Source: Euwallacea fornicatus (Eukaryota; Arthropoda; Insecta; Coleoptera; Curculionidae). From it: DNA of 64,000 nt. A program made the position numbers and the translations under genes. Shown here piece after piece: positions 1 to 13,140 of this stretch. The notes beneath the pieces are model-generated. The model searched no databases and was not told where the DNA came from. It worked only from the letters and a program-made list of their open reading frames with translations. How positions within the stretch are numbered: the stretch's first letter is position 1; every line of letters starts with the position of its first letter. The stretch lies in the NCBI RefSeq assembly GCF_040115645.1, contig NC_089568.1, forward strand, positions 2,685,001-2,749,000. Reading direction: 5' to 3'.

Positions 1-3000
1 TAGTAGCTGAAATGATACACGATATTGGTGACGTCAATAAAAGAAAAATTTTAATTTTTCGCTTATTAACGATTTTTAGCTTCTTAACGGTTTGGCATGT
101 TCTACTTGTCATATTTCAATTAAGAAAGTTGTGGAATCTATTAGAGGGCGCTTAAATTTGGCAACATTGCCGCAGCCTCCACCGTCATTGGATAAAATTC
201 GCCCATAAAAAATTTGATTCTATGACCCCATTGCGGTCGTTTGTAAATTTTTTTAATCACGAAAACCTGAAAATGAATTTATTTAAATAAAATAATTAGT
301 AACGATAAAAATATGAAAATTTGCATTCAGTATCTTAAATTTACTTTCAATAAGCTGAATCTTAAACTGTTTGAAAATGATTTCATCCCGCAAGTCAACG
401 AATTCAACAGAAGTGAATTTAATTAAATGAGATTTAATTGAAATTGACGTAACTTTATCTCGATTTAAGAATTTAATGTGGATTTTAATACTTACGTGTT
501 ATGAATATCCGCGGCAGCTAAATGTTGAATTAGCGATAAATTTAATTTTGTGTTAAGGCGTTGGTAGTACATTACAATCAATTTGATAAATATAGGTGAA
601 TTTGAGTAAAGAAGATCCAGCTTTGTTTATGGTAAATTTAAGATGAATCATTGCCTAAAATCGCAAATCATTTGACAATATTTATATCGATGAGACAATG
701 ATTAAGTTTATTTTAAAATTTTTATGGAACTTTACTAAAAATTTCTTTGGATTTGCACCCTCACCTCGGTAATATTCCGGTTTTTAGAACGGCAACACTA
801 TCTGTGCCTTAGAAATAGTAGTTTTCAAACGACCCCGAAGACAGAAGTCGAGGTGTGTTAGATTCGGTAATCTTGCTAGTTAGACTATGGTACTTGGTGT
901 ACCTAACCCATTTGTCAGGAAATCTATTGTTAAGCCACTCCCTAAGTGATAAAATCTAGTGAGAAAGGGCTCCACCTTGTTGAAGTTGAAAATTATCCTA
1001 ACTGCGTTTTAAGCTCTATTAGCACCAGCATGGTTCTTTAGATATCGGACGATAAGTTGAGCTGTGATGTTTCCTTCGAACTTCAAACAAAAACGGCAAT
1101 GGAGGCTAATTTAATTAACGTCTCACAGTAAAAATTATATCGTATTTCGGCTGTTACTCTCTATTAAAACGTTAAATCGCCGAATGGCCTGAGTGCTGGA
1201 GATTAATAACAGCAGGTAATAAAATGTTGAAAGATATCTGTTACAAGTCGGTATCAGATTGCTTGACATCTGGTAGCTTGTTTAACCAGAAATACTCGCA
1301 TGGTATTGGTCCTCTTCGTGGATTTATGATGACGGGGGATATTGACATGTTTTTTGATAATATGATTTGATTTGATAATTGAGGTTGACGAAGCAAAAGG
1401 GGACAAATTTATTAGCGAATTCTCATTATGCACTCCGACTAGAAGAAGCATTTAAAATGTATTAATTCTCACAGCGTGAAAAACTCAATTGGCAATTCGG
1501 TCTTGTGTTGCATGCAAAGTATGAAAGAAGTCCGCTTTGAAATTTAATTTTTAATGTAAAAAAGTTAATTGAAAATGGATCTTATATGTATGTTTTACCT
1601 GTTGCAAGTCAGAACAGAACAAAAACGAAACTAAGGGAATAGCTAGCAGATAATTCTGATTTATTCCCAAGCTTAAAGCGGAATAATGTTTTACTCAAAA
1701 AACGCTTTTGAAAAAATCTAAATTTGGCTTTGATTTGAATCGTGGACAGGCGGATTGTTGTTTGTGCGGAAAGTAATACTTCACCTTACGCATTGATCCT
1801 TTATCTCACGCAGTTGATTTAACGGCGCAAAGCAACGTTGCGTACATGCGATAACTTTAATGACTGCTGTGTAACTTTAATACATCGAGCTCATTTAAAT
1901 TTCATATTTAGTCAGTTGTGGGATTTTGCAAAGAAGAAATGGAAGATCGAACGTTGGACGTAGCTTGATCACATGCCGCGAAATGAGGTTAGATTATTAT
2001 ATTAGGTGACTCACGTGACCAAATATATATGAACGACGATCGACATACGTTCTTTTCTTCAACAAACGTCACAGTTGACTCAATGTGAAACTTAAATGAT
2101 TTCTCGGCATAATAATACCGTGTTGTAAAATGTTTACACACACACACGTGCAGTAACAGATATTTAAGGGTAGAGGGTTGAAGGAAAAAATTGCGCCCGC
2201 GGCCAAAGTTTGAAGCTTGATACGAAGCAGAAGGCCTTTATTCTGTCAAAAGTGTTATTATTTTTTAGGTCCGTGGTGCATACCACATTTTGCGCACAAA
2301 TATTATTTTTCAAATCTTCTACACGCAAGTAGAAAAATATTACAACTCGTTATTTGATTAAATGCGGTTAAAACGTTACGAGATGTTATTTTTACTTTAC
2401 CGCTCGTTGCCACGAGCAACGGGCCGTAAAAATATAACTCTCGCCGCGATTTATTTTTGCGCAAAATTTGACTTTTTATTTTCCCAAATTTTAAGATCGA
2501 ATTTGAAAGACGCTTACCAGCTTAATTATTTTGGAACGAAAGTGACATAAAATGCCATTAATATGTGAAAACTATAAGTTCCGATAACGACCTCAACCTC
2601 ATTCTGAGAATTACGAGCGTGTTCGCGACGTTAATAGTTCTAACATTTCCTGACATATAAATTTAAGTATCACTGAAAGAAAATAACAAAAAAAAAAAAC
2701 AAGAAGGGCGTCTAAAGGGAATTTATCTGGGCATCATCCCGTTCGTGTGGCGACATATCTTGAAACGATGATCCCTCTCGTGTGTCACGGGCTTTGTTAT
2801 TGCTCTTAATCCCCCGGGATGAGTGTCAGGGCACGCAATGTATGTTTGGGGGCTTCGAATCGTTAAATCTTCCTGGGGATTAGTGCATTCGATTTCCCTG
2901 ATTTCGTGTACATCAATAAAACGCAAATAATTAAATTTATTTGCCCACGCAGCACGTAACTAATTAACCTCAAACTTTCCATCGCCCAAACGCCCTTTGT

Positions 3001-3505
3001 CCGTCCCGAGGGGTTCCATTGTCCGGTATCGTCCTTTCTCGAGATTCCTGATTAGAAGGACCGGGAAAGTGGGGAAATCCTTCTGATAATGCCGAAAATT
3101 ACGTCGACAATCCTCCTCAAATAATTTGGAGTAATTTAATTGATGCGGTTGGCTGATGGGATTTCGGGAAATTGAGATGTTTGATGTGACGGGGATTGAG
3201 TGGATTTCGTCTTTGCTTATCGTAATAATATCGTAATAATAGGTCTTATGACCGCCTGATGATGGTGGTTGTAACTTAAAGTGATCGGCGTTAATAGCGA
3301 TTCGATGCGAATTTGGTAGCGGCTAAATTAGTTTGTAAAGACTTTTGAAAGTTTTACCGTCTTGGAGTTAGTCGAAGAAAAGCCAAGATTTCTTAATGTT
3401 GCGAATTCAAAAACACGTAAGATTTTATGAAACTATTTTATTATTTATTGTTACGATTATGCGCAACTCATCGCCGGAATTATATTATTTATATGTATAT
3501 ATATA
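1..3505. other. Non-coding flank, no gene seen
   Basis: AT-rich sequence with no supportable exon. All open frames here are short and lack coding character. A palindromic CRE-type octamer (TGACGTCA) lies at 29-36 and a short CA tract near 2138-2148. I see no other structure I can name. Confidence 0.6.
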
Positions 3506-3903
3506 TACACTAGTGAGCATAAAATTCGGGTCACTTCGAAATTTTGAAATATAAATGTATTGAAAGAGAAGTAATATTTTTCGCTGGCATACCGGCATTG
3601 CTTCATGAAATTTCGGATCATTGGGAAAATGTTTACGGTTCTGCATGGTTCTACCATGAAAAAAAAAAAGATTGATAAAATACCTCCAATATCAAAATGT
3701 TACAGTGCTTGGGTAATGGACACCTGTACAATACATCGGTTACTTGGGTACAGGATCGTGTTTTTTTTTTTTTACCATTTACCCTTAACAAGGTTAAAGA
3801 ACCTCAGAATGGATAAAGGCTGTCCTTTTTTATTTTTTTGAAAGTTAGGAAGGTAAAAATTTCGAAAATACTAAAGTGACCCGAATTTTATCCTCGCCAG
3901 TAT
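3506..3903. mobile_element. Non-autonomous DNA transposon (MITE) with about 30-bp terminal inverted repeats
   Basis: The left end begins ACTAGTGAGCATAAAATTC near 3509. The reverse complement of the right end begins ACTGGCGAGGATAAAATTC near 3901. Both continue with GGGTCACTT, so the terminal inverted repeat is about 28 bp with a few mismatches. Both ends abut TA-rich sequence (TATATA), which fits TA target duplication as used by the Tc1/mariner group. The 0.4-kb interior holds homopolymer A and T runs and no recognisable transposase. This is therefore a deletion derivative or MITE. Assignment to Tc1/mariner rests only on the TA flanks and end style. Confidence 0.7.
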
Positions 3904-6900
3904 ATATAATTTTTATATATTCCTTGACCGATAGATTCTCTTGACTTCAGTAGGTGATTAAAATCAATAGATCCAAATAAAAATGTCGAAAAGAGACTAT
4001 TTATTAAAAAACGGGGCCGTAATACGTTGGAATCCTCGTCTCAATCCAAACGGAAGCCCTGTTAATTAAAATTGATTTCCTGAAACTTACTAATGGCAAA
4101 ATTCGAATTTACATTTTTCTTTTTGCTCTAACTTCCACGTAATGCAGTACAGAAGTGGAGTTTCGAACGCAGTTACTCAAAACAATAGGGCACCTTCCTT
4201 CATCTATAATGCAAACTCATCGTGAACTGCGTGCTAAATATAACTCGGTTTCACCTTTTCGGATTTGAATGAACAAAATAATGTATTAAAGTTCCCTGTC
4301 TTTCTTGTCACTTAATTTGTTTGCTATTGAGTAAAACACACTACATGTCGAAGTAATTTGGGTTGCAGCTTTGGAACCAGACCTCTTTCAAAAAGTTTTA
4401 AGCCGAACAGTCCTGGCACGTTATCGAACCAAGTTATGCTATTCTCCTTAGAATGTTTCAAAAGTCGTTACGATTCGATTGTTTAACATTTTCAAAATTT
4501 CGTTCGGAGCGTTGAAAATTTCGAAAATTGTCTGATCCCGCTTTATTTATAATTTTCGGCAAAGTTTTAGGACTTTCGCATTCTTTGGGGCAATTTGATT
4601 TTTGAAAATATTTGGTTTGCGGTCATTTGTCTGTGAATGCCGGCACTTCGCGCGTTCTCTATCACTGACAAAACGCTCACAACTCTCGGTCTACTGCGCT
4701 AAAATTTATGTATGTGTTTATAAAACATGCCTTTTTCTCGTTTGGCAATTGAGAAATCGAAAAAGCAAACAAATAGCCTCGCACGTTTTTGACATAAAAC
4801 AGCCCACCATCGAAAAAATAAACCAATCAGAGGCATTATCCATTAATAAAACACGTTTTTCATCGAATATTTAACAGAGGCATTTCGGAAATTATTGCGC
4901 CCGCTGAATTTACGATAAAATAATTTGAGCCCAGTTTTATGATTTATTGTTTCAAGTTTATTTTTCGCCGGACTCCGCAATTTTCGTTATGCCAAATTGA
5001 ATTGAATTCTCCGGATTGTCCACATAAACTAAACGAAATTAACTTTGTGCAGTTGCCATTGGTTCTGCGTATCTATGGTTTTTTTTGCCGTATAATAATG
5101 GGCTCAATTTTTATCAAAGGTAACTTATAAATTGAAATTTACACATACTCGTGCTGGAAAAATATTAATAGCTTTGTTTTGTCCCGGGATGCAAAAAAGG
5201 ACGCCAAAAAAGGAAAGGGGGAAAAACTTGATATTTCTTGCACAAATAAATAGCAACAGAGATTGTTTATTGAATTCTTCCCGGAAAATTTATAGGAAAC
5301 AAATAGGGTAATTAGGCCTAAATTGCCCTGCTCACACACTGGTAATTTTGTCGACCCGTCTCTGTCCAATCGTATCCTAATGGCAACATTACTGAGGCTT
5401 CATTATAGATTATAGCTTATGTTTACCATCCGACAATGCCGTGTTTATATATTTATTCGCCCGCATCAATACTGCTATTACCTATTAAACGTAATAAGCG
5501 TTTAAACAAAGGAAAATTATATCGTAATTTAGTCATTTATTATTTATAAATGCCGTCCGAAATAATGAAGTATTATTAGTGGCGCTCTGGCATTTAGTTT
5601 ATTGAAACGGTGCAGACTGTCATTAAGGCCCAAGAACCATAAAATTCTAATTAGAGACTTTATGCCTCGTGTACGAGGGTATTTAGTTGCTGTTGCTTTT
5701 TTATTAATTCACGCCTTTTTCCTTAATTAAGTGCTCCGGCGGTGGGTCGACTCTAATATTTGCACGTAATAGAAGTTACGAACAAAAGGGGTGCCACAGC
5801 GGCGCAACAAAAAATAAATTGCCCAATCCCATAGAACGAATATGATCTAACCGACCGACACACCGACATGAATTCACGCAAATTCCATCAATCAACCGCA
5901 TTAATTACATTACAAGAAACCATAACAGTTATCTTCGGGGCCGGTAATTAAGTAACCGCCTAAGTAATCGGCACTACAACATCATAATTACCCCCGGATA
6001 ATTGGGCGCAATTATCTGACCAGAGCCATTTTTTCCCAGATAAGTCGCCTAGAGGTCCCGTATTAGGCTGATTGATTTTTTCCTGATAAATACTTAATTG
6101 CTCTCTGGTGCTTAATGGCGAATTGTGCAAAAAATGGTGGTCGCCAGCGAAATTCAATGAAAGACAGATGGAGTGATATTGTGAAAATAATAAATGCAGG
6201 TGACGAGCACACGAATAAATTGGACATTTCCTTCCATGAAGAATCGATAGCGTTGTCAAACTCAGTCACACAAAAAATTGTATTCAAGTTTGTCCAAATT
6301 AAACCTCGTTAGATCGCGGCTCACCACTGGAGTATCAGAAACTATCAGAGCAAACGCAGTTTTTACAGGTCACTCGTAATTTTTACGTTTTCGTCATAAT
6401 CTCTTAGAAGTCACTGCACTTCTCATTTTTGGCATGTTTGTGGCAAAAACTAGAATCGCAACTTAACCTGAACGATGTAAAAAAGCGTGTTTATAACATT
6501 CTGTTCTCATTTGCTATCAGCAATTTATTTTATTTGCAGCCTCTTAGATGCCTTAAGTTTTTCCGATGCGTATGCTGCCTGCCAGTGCGATCTTGTCACT
6601 GCTCAAACTTGAAATAACTCGATATTTATTCCTGTAGATTTTAGACGATCCGAGCCCATCTGATTTTGTCCCATAGGTTTTAAACTAACTTGGGCTAATA
6701 CGATTTCTTGCTATAACAGATTTTCGATAACTTGAGGTAACTCAATTTTGGTGTCGACTTGGAAGCCACCTGAACTAACCCGAACCGATCTGTTCATTCT
6801 ACAGATTTTGAAGTAACATGAAGTTGCGTTGTGAAGGGTTTTGTCGGCACGTATTATTCGCCATGTTACGATGAATCATTGACATTATTCGATGAGTTTT

Positions 6901-6970
6901 TTAGAATATTAGGCTCAAGAATTTTATGATGGAATTTCATTTTATTTTATATCGTTGCATTTACTTTCAG
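3904..6970. other. Non-coding stretch, probably intron or intergenic
   Basis: No exon or transposase is recognisable. The last part (about 6600-6840) contains loosely repeated phrases such as 'cagattttagac' and 'cagattttcgat', but no clear unit length. The stretch ends with a polypyrimidine tract and AG that form the 3' splice site of the exon at 6971. Confidence 0.5.
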
Positions 6971-7105
6971 GGTTTGACGTCCACTCACGATCCAGCGACT
7001 AGCGACGACAGCGGTCGGGCTTCCGAGAGGTTGACGGGTTCCTCGGTGGTGTCAGTGGCACCTCGCGAACGCGATGCCGACAGTTCCAGGGACCGATTAA
7101 GCGAC
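6971..7105 (+). CDS. Internal exon of a large unnamed gene (45 codons, phase 0)
   Basis: The exon is 135 nt, exactly 45 codons. It is preceded by a pyrimidine-rich 3' splice site ending TTTCAG and followed by the strong 5' splice site GTAAGT. Read in phase 0 it encodes a Ser/Asp/Arg-rich peptide with the phrases SDDSGRASERLTGSS and RERDADSSRDRLSD. Its codon use is clearly more GC-rich than the flanking DNA. The peptide has no catalytic motif and looks like a disordered linker of the kind found in scaffold or signalling proteins. The next exons (7623-7658, 15587-15613) are also phase 0 and chemically similar, which supports one transcript. I do not recognise the gene. Skipping this exon would keep the frame, so it may be alternatively spliced (inference). 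Confidence 0.75.
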
Positions 7106-7622
7106 GTAAGTAAACTCACTAATCTAAATCGTAATAAATCCCCCGTTTTATCGGCAAACTCAAAGCAACTTTCCTCCCATTCCGCTTTCCGTCCCGTTCC
7201 CCCGGGAGAATTCAAATTAAAATCCGCCATTAAAGCGAAGAATCTAAAATGTATTTTTCATAACTAAACTATCCGAGGGAGTCTCGGAACTTTTTAAAAT
7301 ATTGATAGTGACTTTGTGCGGGCTTTGTCTCGGCCAGTTTTAAACTCGAGGGCACTTTTCCAACTTTTTATTGTACTTTATTCGCTTTTGTGTAAGCGTT
7401 GTGCGATTTAAGTTTTATTAAACTGCAATTTTGCCCGAAAGTATAGGGAAAGAGAGAGAGAGAGAGAGAGAGAGGAGGGGGGGGGGGTGAGATGGAGTGA
7501 GAGAGTTATTGAAAGATTATAGGTTGAAAAACGGGAATAACCTGAAAATTAATCGATCACATAGAAATCAAAGAACAGGTTGTTTTCGTGTAGAAAATTA
7601 ATCATTCCGTTTTCTTTTGCAG
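7106..7622 (+). other. Intron (517 bp) with GA/G tract
   Basis: Lies between two phase-0 exons, starting GTAAGT and ending TTTTGCAG. It contains the purine tract at 7450-7487, listed separately. Confidence 0.65.
7450..7487. repeat. (GA)n tract followed by an 11-G run
   Basis: About twelve AG dinucleotides are followed by GAGG and a run of eleven G. It lies inside the intron between the exons at 6971 and 7623. It could bind GAGA-factor-type proteins or simply be a microsatellite. Confidence 0.95.
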
Positions 7623-7658
7623 GCAAGTAGTAGATGCAGCTCTGGCAAAGGATATATC
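7623..7658 (+). CDS. Micro-exon, 12 codons, phase 0
   Basis: A 36-nt exon sits between a 3' splice site (TTCTTTTGCAG) and a near-perfect 5' splice site (GTAAGTA). Read in phase 0 it encodes ASSRCSSGKGYI. With the next exon (CDSEGEDDK) it forms a continuous hydrophilic segment, SSGKGYI followed by CDSEGEDDK. Phase and composition match the exon at 6971-7105. The short length and symmetric phase are typical of neuronal-type alternatively included micro-exons. That role is inference. I cannot name the protein. Confidence 0.75.
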
Positions 7659-9868
7659 GTAAGTACTTATAGTAATATTGCAAAATTGCGTATTTATAAT
7701 GAAAAAAAAACAGGTACATTTGAAAAGGTAATTGAAAGACTTTTCAAATGAGACGCGACTCAACCCACTTTCCCATTTAAGATTTCAATCGTCGGTTCTA
7801 CTCCCACTAGAGGGCGCGTGCAATTGAATAAAAAACCGACTCAAAGAATGTCCCCTCGAGAGTACAATCCACGTATTTGTGCATATTTATATATTTTCCA
7901 AAAGGACCTAAACATCGGGGGCGGTTTGCTTTCAAGCTGCAACAAATGGTCCCATAGTTATTTCGAATTAAACGTTGGCAGGTTAATATTTGCATCGTCA
8001 ACGTACCAGCTAGCTGGCTAATTCAAGTTTGAAATTTAACCGTTTACGCAGAACTTTGTAAATAATTCTGCCATGGGGTTTTGTTAATGTGGGATATAAT
8101 TTAAAAAATTACGTAAAAATGAAAATTTGCGGAATGGATAGGTGGACGGAAACAGAACAATAGATAATAAACTCACCTATTTCTGCACGAAGCCGCTGTG
8201 GAACACCTTAATGCAGGTACGTAATTACCCTTCACGAGGGTGCTTCCTTTAACTAAATTCAAATACTGAAATATTAAATTATGTTACATTTTGCTTCACT
8301 TTTTGGAACTATCAATGTTTTTACGGAACAAAAGATTTCAGACATAGAAAAGAAAGCAACATCGAGGAGGTAAAAATTGCTAAGTGTAAATTTGCAAGCA
8401 AGTTTCCGAATTCGAGTGATTGTACTGAAAAAAAGACTGAAAATAATCCCAGAAGAAGACACGCAGAAACAACTATTGTGAAGACTAATACCCCTCTCGA
8501 CATTGAACTGCAGCGTTTGCTTCAATGCGAAAGAAGTTTTTTAAAATTACTTACCATTCATTTTATTCATTCCTGCGGAAACGCTAAAATTTCAAACTGA
8601 AACTATTTTTTGCTGAAAATAAATCTATTTAATTAAACTCTGAATTTTTAAATCCCTTCCGATTATTTTTTTCATGTTTCAAAGCACAATTAAAACCCAA
8701 TTTGCATTAGGACCACTCTTATTAAGCCGGCAGTTGTAATTGAAGCGAAAGCGTCTCAAAGTCCTAAAAGCTCTCCAAAGGTACACCGTGTAACGAGTTT
8801 AAAATTAAAAACTTGGAGAGAGCGGCAATGTAGTTAAAAATTAACGTTTCCCTTTGCCATTGTATAGTCACTCCCGTAAGTACTGATTTAAAAGGGGTCG
8901 TTATAACGTAAATTTGTCGCGCTTCAGATACTTTTTTTTTGGCTAGAAATGCTGCAATTTGAACAAAGCTTGTACTTGACAGTTTTGTCGTGAATTTAAC
9001 ATGGCATGAATATATTACAATTTTAGACTTGACGGAGAAATGTACAAAATGTTGCATGTTAAACAGACTAAAGGTTGTTTCCTTCGGAAGTTCAAGTTTG
9101 AGATCATTTTGAGTCTATTTAAGCCACATTCCGATCGAATATCTTGGCACATAACCGGCCCTTTCAACTATTCTTCTCGTGAAAAACAATTACTCCTGAC
9201 ACCAATACGGCCAACAATGATTTATCCGCTTGCCTTTTCTCAGCAATTTTCTCCTGTTTTCCGACGGTTTTTCTCCCTTCGGCAAAAACCGCTCGCAGCG
9301 CTTTCTCTTGATTATTTTCGCTTTTTGTGACCGAAAACCGGGAAAAGACTAAAAGTATATTTTCGTCATGGGAATGGAAAAACCAACCGAAAAACCGTTC
9401 TCAAGAGATAGAAGAGTATGTAACATTAATCAGTGACGCGGTTTACTTCAATGACTCAATGGCGCGGGTGTAATTTTTTTTTCATTAGGGCTGGAAATTA
9501 TTTACTATTCAGGGCCAAAAATGCTCCTAGGCGCATATTCGATGACGTCGCGTTGAAAAATAATTTTATTGCTATTGAAAAATATTATAGAAAAATAAAT
9601 TTAACCAATGGAAAATGTCTTCGAATTCAATATTTATTTATTTTAAGTAATGTTTTCGGACAGGCGATAAAATAACGCTAAAAAACTGACCATCTTTTGG
9701 TGTTTAAAAACTTCAAAAAGAGATCAAGTAACGAGCCAGGCCTATGACTACGATAAGAGCATTGTGATATTGACTACAGTAAACATTCTAATTCTATCGA
9801 ATTTTTCTTCAGTTCTCATTTAAACATTTGGATAGCTTTAATAGATTTAAATCTGTTCGGTGAGGCTT
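7659..9868. other. Intron, no firm feature
   Basis: This is the first part of a roughly 8-kb intron ending at 15586. One weak micro-exon candidate lies at 8193-8216: 24 nt, phase 0, encoding PLWNTLMQ, followed by the strong donor CAG/GTACGT. Its acceptor (CTGCACGAAG) is poor, so I do not annotate it as an exon. Confidence 0.5.
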
Positions 9869-10588
9869 TATACAGGGTGTCTGGTGACTCGACGGCTATA
9901 GACTAAGGGCGAGTTCCTTGATGAATTTCGAACCGAAAATGCCTAAGTAACTTCTATTTGGGAACGCTTTGTTTACAAAATACACAGTATTCAATTACTC
10001 ATTTATTTTACTTATTTTACGTCGAAATAATTCCTATCGTTGCCGCTGTCATTTTATTAATGTTATAGCAGCAATATTTATTAACATTTATTGTTTAAAA
10101 CACAAATTCATGGGCTCTTGAAAATCTGCAACCACAGACACGCGCACTTCGGTGATATGTGCGGATTCTGTGATAGGTAAAGGAATTATAAATTATTTTT
10201 TTACCTCTGAAACGGCTACTTGAGCGACACAATACTAAGAGATCTTTTTATTAATAATTGATGAAACATAACAACAGAAATACTCATGTTGAAGGAAGTC
10301 AGTAGCGTACCATTTTTTCAATTAAAAATAGGTCTCCGCGTGGCCACGCGGCCGTCACTAGTACAAGTGGTAATGTTCTGATTTCTCCAAAATATGCACA
10401 TTAATCCTGTCATACCTGACCTAAATTTTATGCGCATATTTAAAACCGTTTTTGAAATATTAAAGGAAATAAATATTTGAACACTACCTTGGTTTCCGGA
10501 CATAAGTTATTTAGATATTTTCAACTCGAAATTCACTAAGGATCTCACTTTTAGCCTATGGCCGTCGAGTCACCAGATACCCTGTATA
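9869..10588. mobile_element. Non-autonomous DNA element with TATACAGGG ends
   Basis: The left end reads TATACAGGGTGTCTGGTGAC from 9869. The reverse complement of the right end (10588 leftward) reads TATACAGGGTATCTGGTGAC. Both continue with TCGACGGC, so at least 28 of the first 30 bases match, and similarity continues through the next 12 or so. The 0.72-kb interior has no transposase. Two other elements in this window share only the terminal TATACAGGG (44403-44990 and 47649-48053). Superfamily is unassigned. The target duplication is not clear because both ends run into AT. Confidence 0.8.
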
Positions 10589-12059
10589 ATTTGAAACAGA
10601 TGTATAGAGGCGTTTTTCTGTCAATATTAATTACGTGCACTACTATTACAGACTATGATCAGGGTAACTTACTTTGAAGTTTCTATAACGATATATAAGT
10701 AATAATTTGAAAAGTCCTTTATCCCTGGTAAAAAAGCATCAAATATCCATCCGTATACAGAGGATACGCCGTCAGAACATCCTATTTTCTAAAACTGCCT
10801 CTGTAGTTATCTAAATACTTAATTTCTTGAGGGATGGAATAACCCTCTTTTGGACCACAAATGAGCTTTACACTTGACTAACTGATTTTGAGAAGAACAT
10901 ACTATACTTGGTCCAAAATTGGCTAAATAGAACTTGTTTTCTCACTAACTTTATATGAAAAATCAAATTGAAATGTTCATCTACAAAAATACCCAAGAGT
11001 TTTGGCTAATTTTAGGTTTTTCGGTTTTGTGATTGTTGAATTCTTAGTGGTAAATAATACATCATTTATTTTATCGTTGTCCATCCGTTTTCACAAAACC
11101 ACCCACTGATAGTAACATCTCCTCCGCTTTGTTCAACGGTTCTTAAATTTTTTATCGTGTATCACCTGCATAGTTGATAATGGTTTTGTTTGATGCGTTT
11201 GTTAACAATGGTTGGTCATTGTCGAACACCGTATGGAAAGATTCAGGCACTTTTTCCAAAATAAAAAACTATATTAGTGACATAAAAACACATAATATCC
11301 CGAATATCAATGTTAAAATTGGTATCACGAGATTATTTGGGTCAAAAGTTATTTGAAAAATGTGTCTAGTTTAGACGCTATTTATGGTCAAAGTTCTTGA
11401 AGAAAAAAAAACATATTTTTTGCTACGTCTCGAGAATGTTTCGATGGATTTCAATGAAACCCATTGTGCATTTATTATTTAGTGCAGGGATTATTTTCGT
11501 GCAATATACATGTTTATTTTCATTGATTTTCTGGACACCCCGTATTTGATTTATTGCACTGACTACGAGATATACTATTTATTAGATTGTAAAAGTAAAT
11601 TATCTACTATTTAATTGAAGCAATTGATTGCCAGTCGTGCTTGAAAAATTGTTCAAAATGCTTCTTACCAACTTTCAATGGCATGCTCCGTATCCACGAC
11701 AATGCGCGATGGGAGTAAATGGACGAAAAAGAGAAAAAATATTGAAGAATTCAAATGAATTAAAAATTAGCCGGTATCAATTCTTGTCATGTGTAAAAAC
11801 AGTGAGATTAATAGAATTTGACGTGTCAGTGAGGAAACAACCTGACAAATGTCAAATTTTTGTAGACGTGCTATTTTCTAACCTCACTAAATAGAACATT
11901 GACATAAAAATTCAGTAAACGCCTTCTAAAATTCGAGATTACTTACATTTACGTCACTCATATGTGTAATATAGCTGCTGTCCCTCTTTTATCTATACAA
12001 GGACAAACATAAATTTATACAGTCTCTGCCGATTTTCTCCAATTTGGAACAGCACATAG
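10589..12059. other. Non-coding; one orphan transposon end
   Basis: At 11533-11545 the sequence GGACACCCCGTAT is the reverse complement of an ATACGGGGTGTCC-type transposon end. It resembles the ends of the neighbouring 9869 element, but I find no partner end. Nothing else here can be supported. Confidence 0.4.
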
Positions 12060-13140
12060 ATTCGAAGACAGTCCTAGAAGCACCCAACCCAACACTTAAA
12101 GATACAAAAATTTGGAAAATGTTACATTGTTTCTCAGTACTGAGAGATTGACACACTTTTCCCAGCAATGTTTCATGGCTGCTGTATCTTGTTTATAGTA
12201 AAAACCTTCGAATGTTATAAAATAGACATCAACCTCGGACTCTGTCTCTTCATTATTGGAAAAACCTTTTTTTAGCGATAATTTTTTTCACAAGTTTCGA
12301 AATAGAAAATAATTTCAGGGAGCTGAATCTTTCCAGTAGGGTTGGTGAGGAAAAAGTTGATTGATTTTGGCCATCGCGTTGACGGAAGTGTGAACTGGTT
12401 CGTTGTCTTGATGAAACAAGACTTTCTTTTTCGCCAAATACGGTCGCTTTTTGCTCATTTCTTTGCTCAAACACTGTAAAAAACTTGTATAATGTTCTTC
12501 GTTTATTGTTTTTTCTTTAGGGAGATAGTCGATAAAAATTATCCCACGTGCATCTCAAAAGATTGACGCCATCCCCTTTCCAACAGATGTATCGTTTTTT
12601 TGCCTTCTTTGAAGCCGACTCTCTCCTTTGGGTCCGTTGTTTTGGCTGCACTTTCGTCTCAGGTGTGAAACGATGGATTCATGTTTGATTCATTGTTACG
12701 AATTGACTCAAAAACTCGGTTGTATTCCTGCGAAACTTTGCCAAATACTCCCTCGGAACATCCTCACGGCGCTGTTCTGTCCATCTTGCGTACAGCTTTC
12801 TTACGTTCAGTTTTTTTAGCATACGATGTGCAGTACTTTTTGACATGCCTGTCATGTATGCTAACTTGCGCAATTTCATCCCTCAATCTGCTAGTACAAT
12901 TTTGTGTATTTTCACCACAATATCTGAAGTGGTCAGATCTGTTGTGTAATTGGGTCGACCACTACGGAGTTTATCTTGACAGCTCGTAAGACCGCGTTTA
13001 AATTCCGCCACCCAATATTTTACAGTGGTTAACTAACGACCAGATTCGACTAGAGTAGAATCTAACTTCGTTTTGATGTTGAACGAACTAACAACTTTCG
13101 AATGAAAATATCGAATCACTTATCGATGAACATTTTATTC
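12060..13140 (-). mobile_element. Mariner-family transposon, degenerate copy A
   Basis: About 1.08 kb, closely related along its length to the mariner at 32757-33836, in the same orientation. The left end (TTCGAAGACAGTCCTAGAAG) aligns with the TIR of the second copy. The right end has diverged or been lost near 13130, so the boundary is approximate. The coding content is a broken transposase on the minus strand. Confidence 0.8.
12125..13110 (-). pseudogene. Mariner transposase pseudogene (copy A)
   Basis: Reading from the right, the minus strand gives an N-terminal HTH region (IRYFHSKVVSSFNIKTKLDS, then VKYWVAEFKRGLTSCQD). An HTH-like segment at 12679-12879 follows (MKLRKLAYMTGMSKSTAHRM, then LNVRKLYARWTEQ). 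Nearer the C-terminus is the second catalytic Asp in the context LFHQDNEPVHTS, and the last recognisable part is the end of the enzyme near 12130. Full-length mariner transposases have about 345 residues and a D,D34D triad. Here there are in-frame stops (for example just after the second HTH block) and frame changes, so the copy is dead. Closest in style to irritans/mellifera-type mariners; the subfamily is not certain. Confidence 0.8.

Noticed and set aside
8193..8216. 24-nt micro-exon candidate (PLWNTLMQ)
   Set aside because: The donor is strong but the acceptor lacks a usable AG context, and the peptide does not resemble its neighbours.
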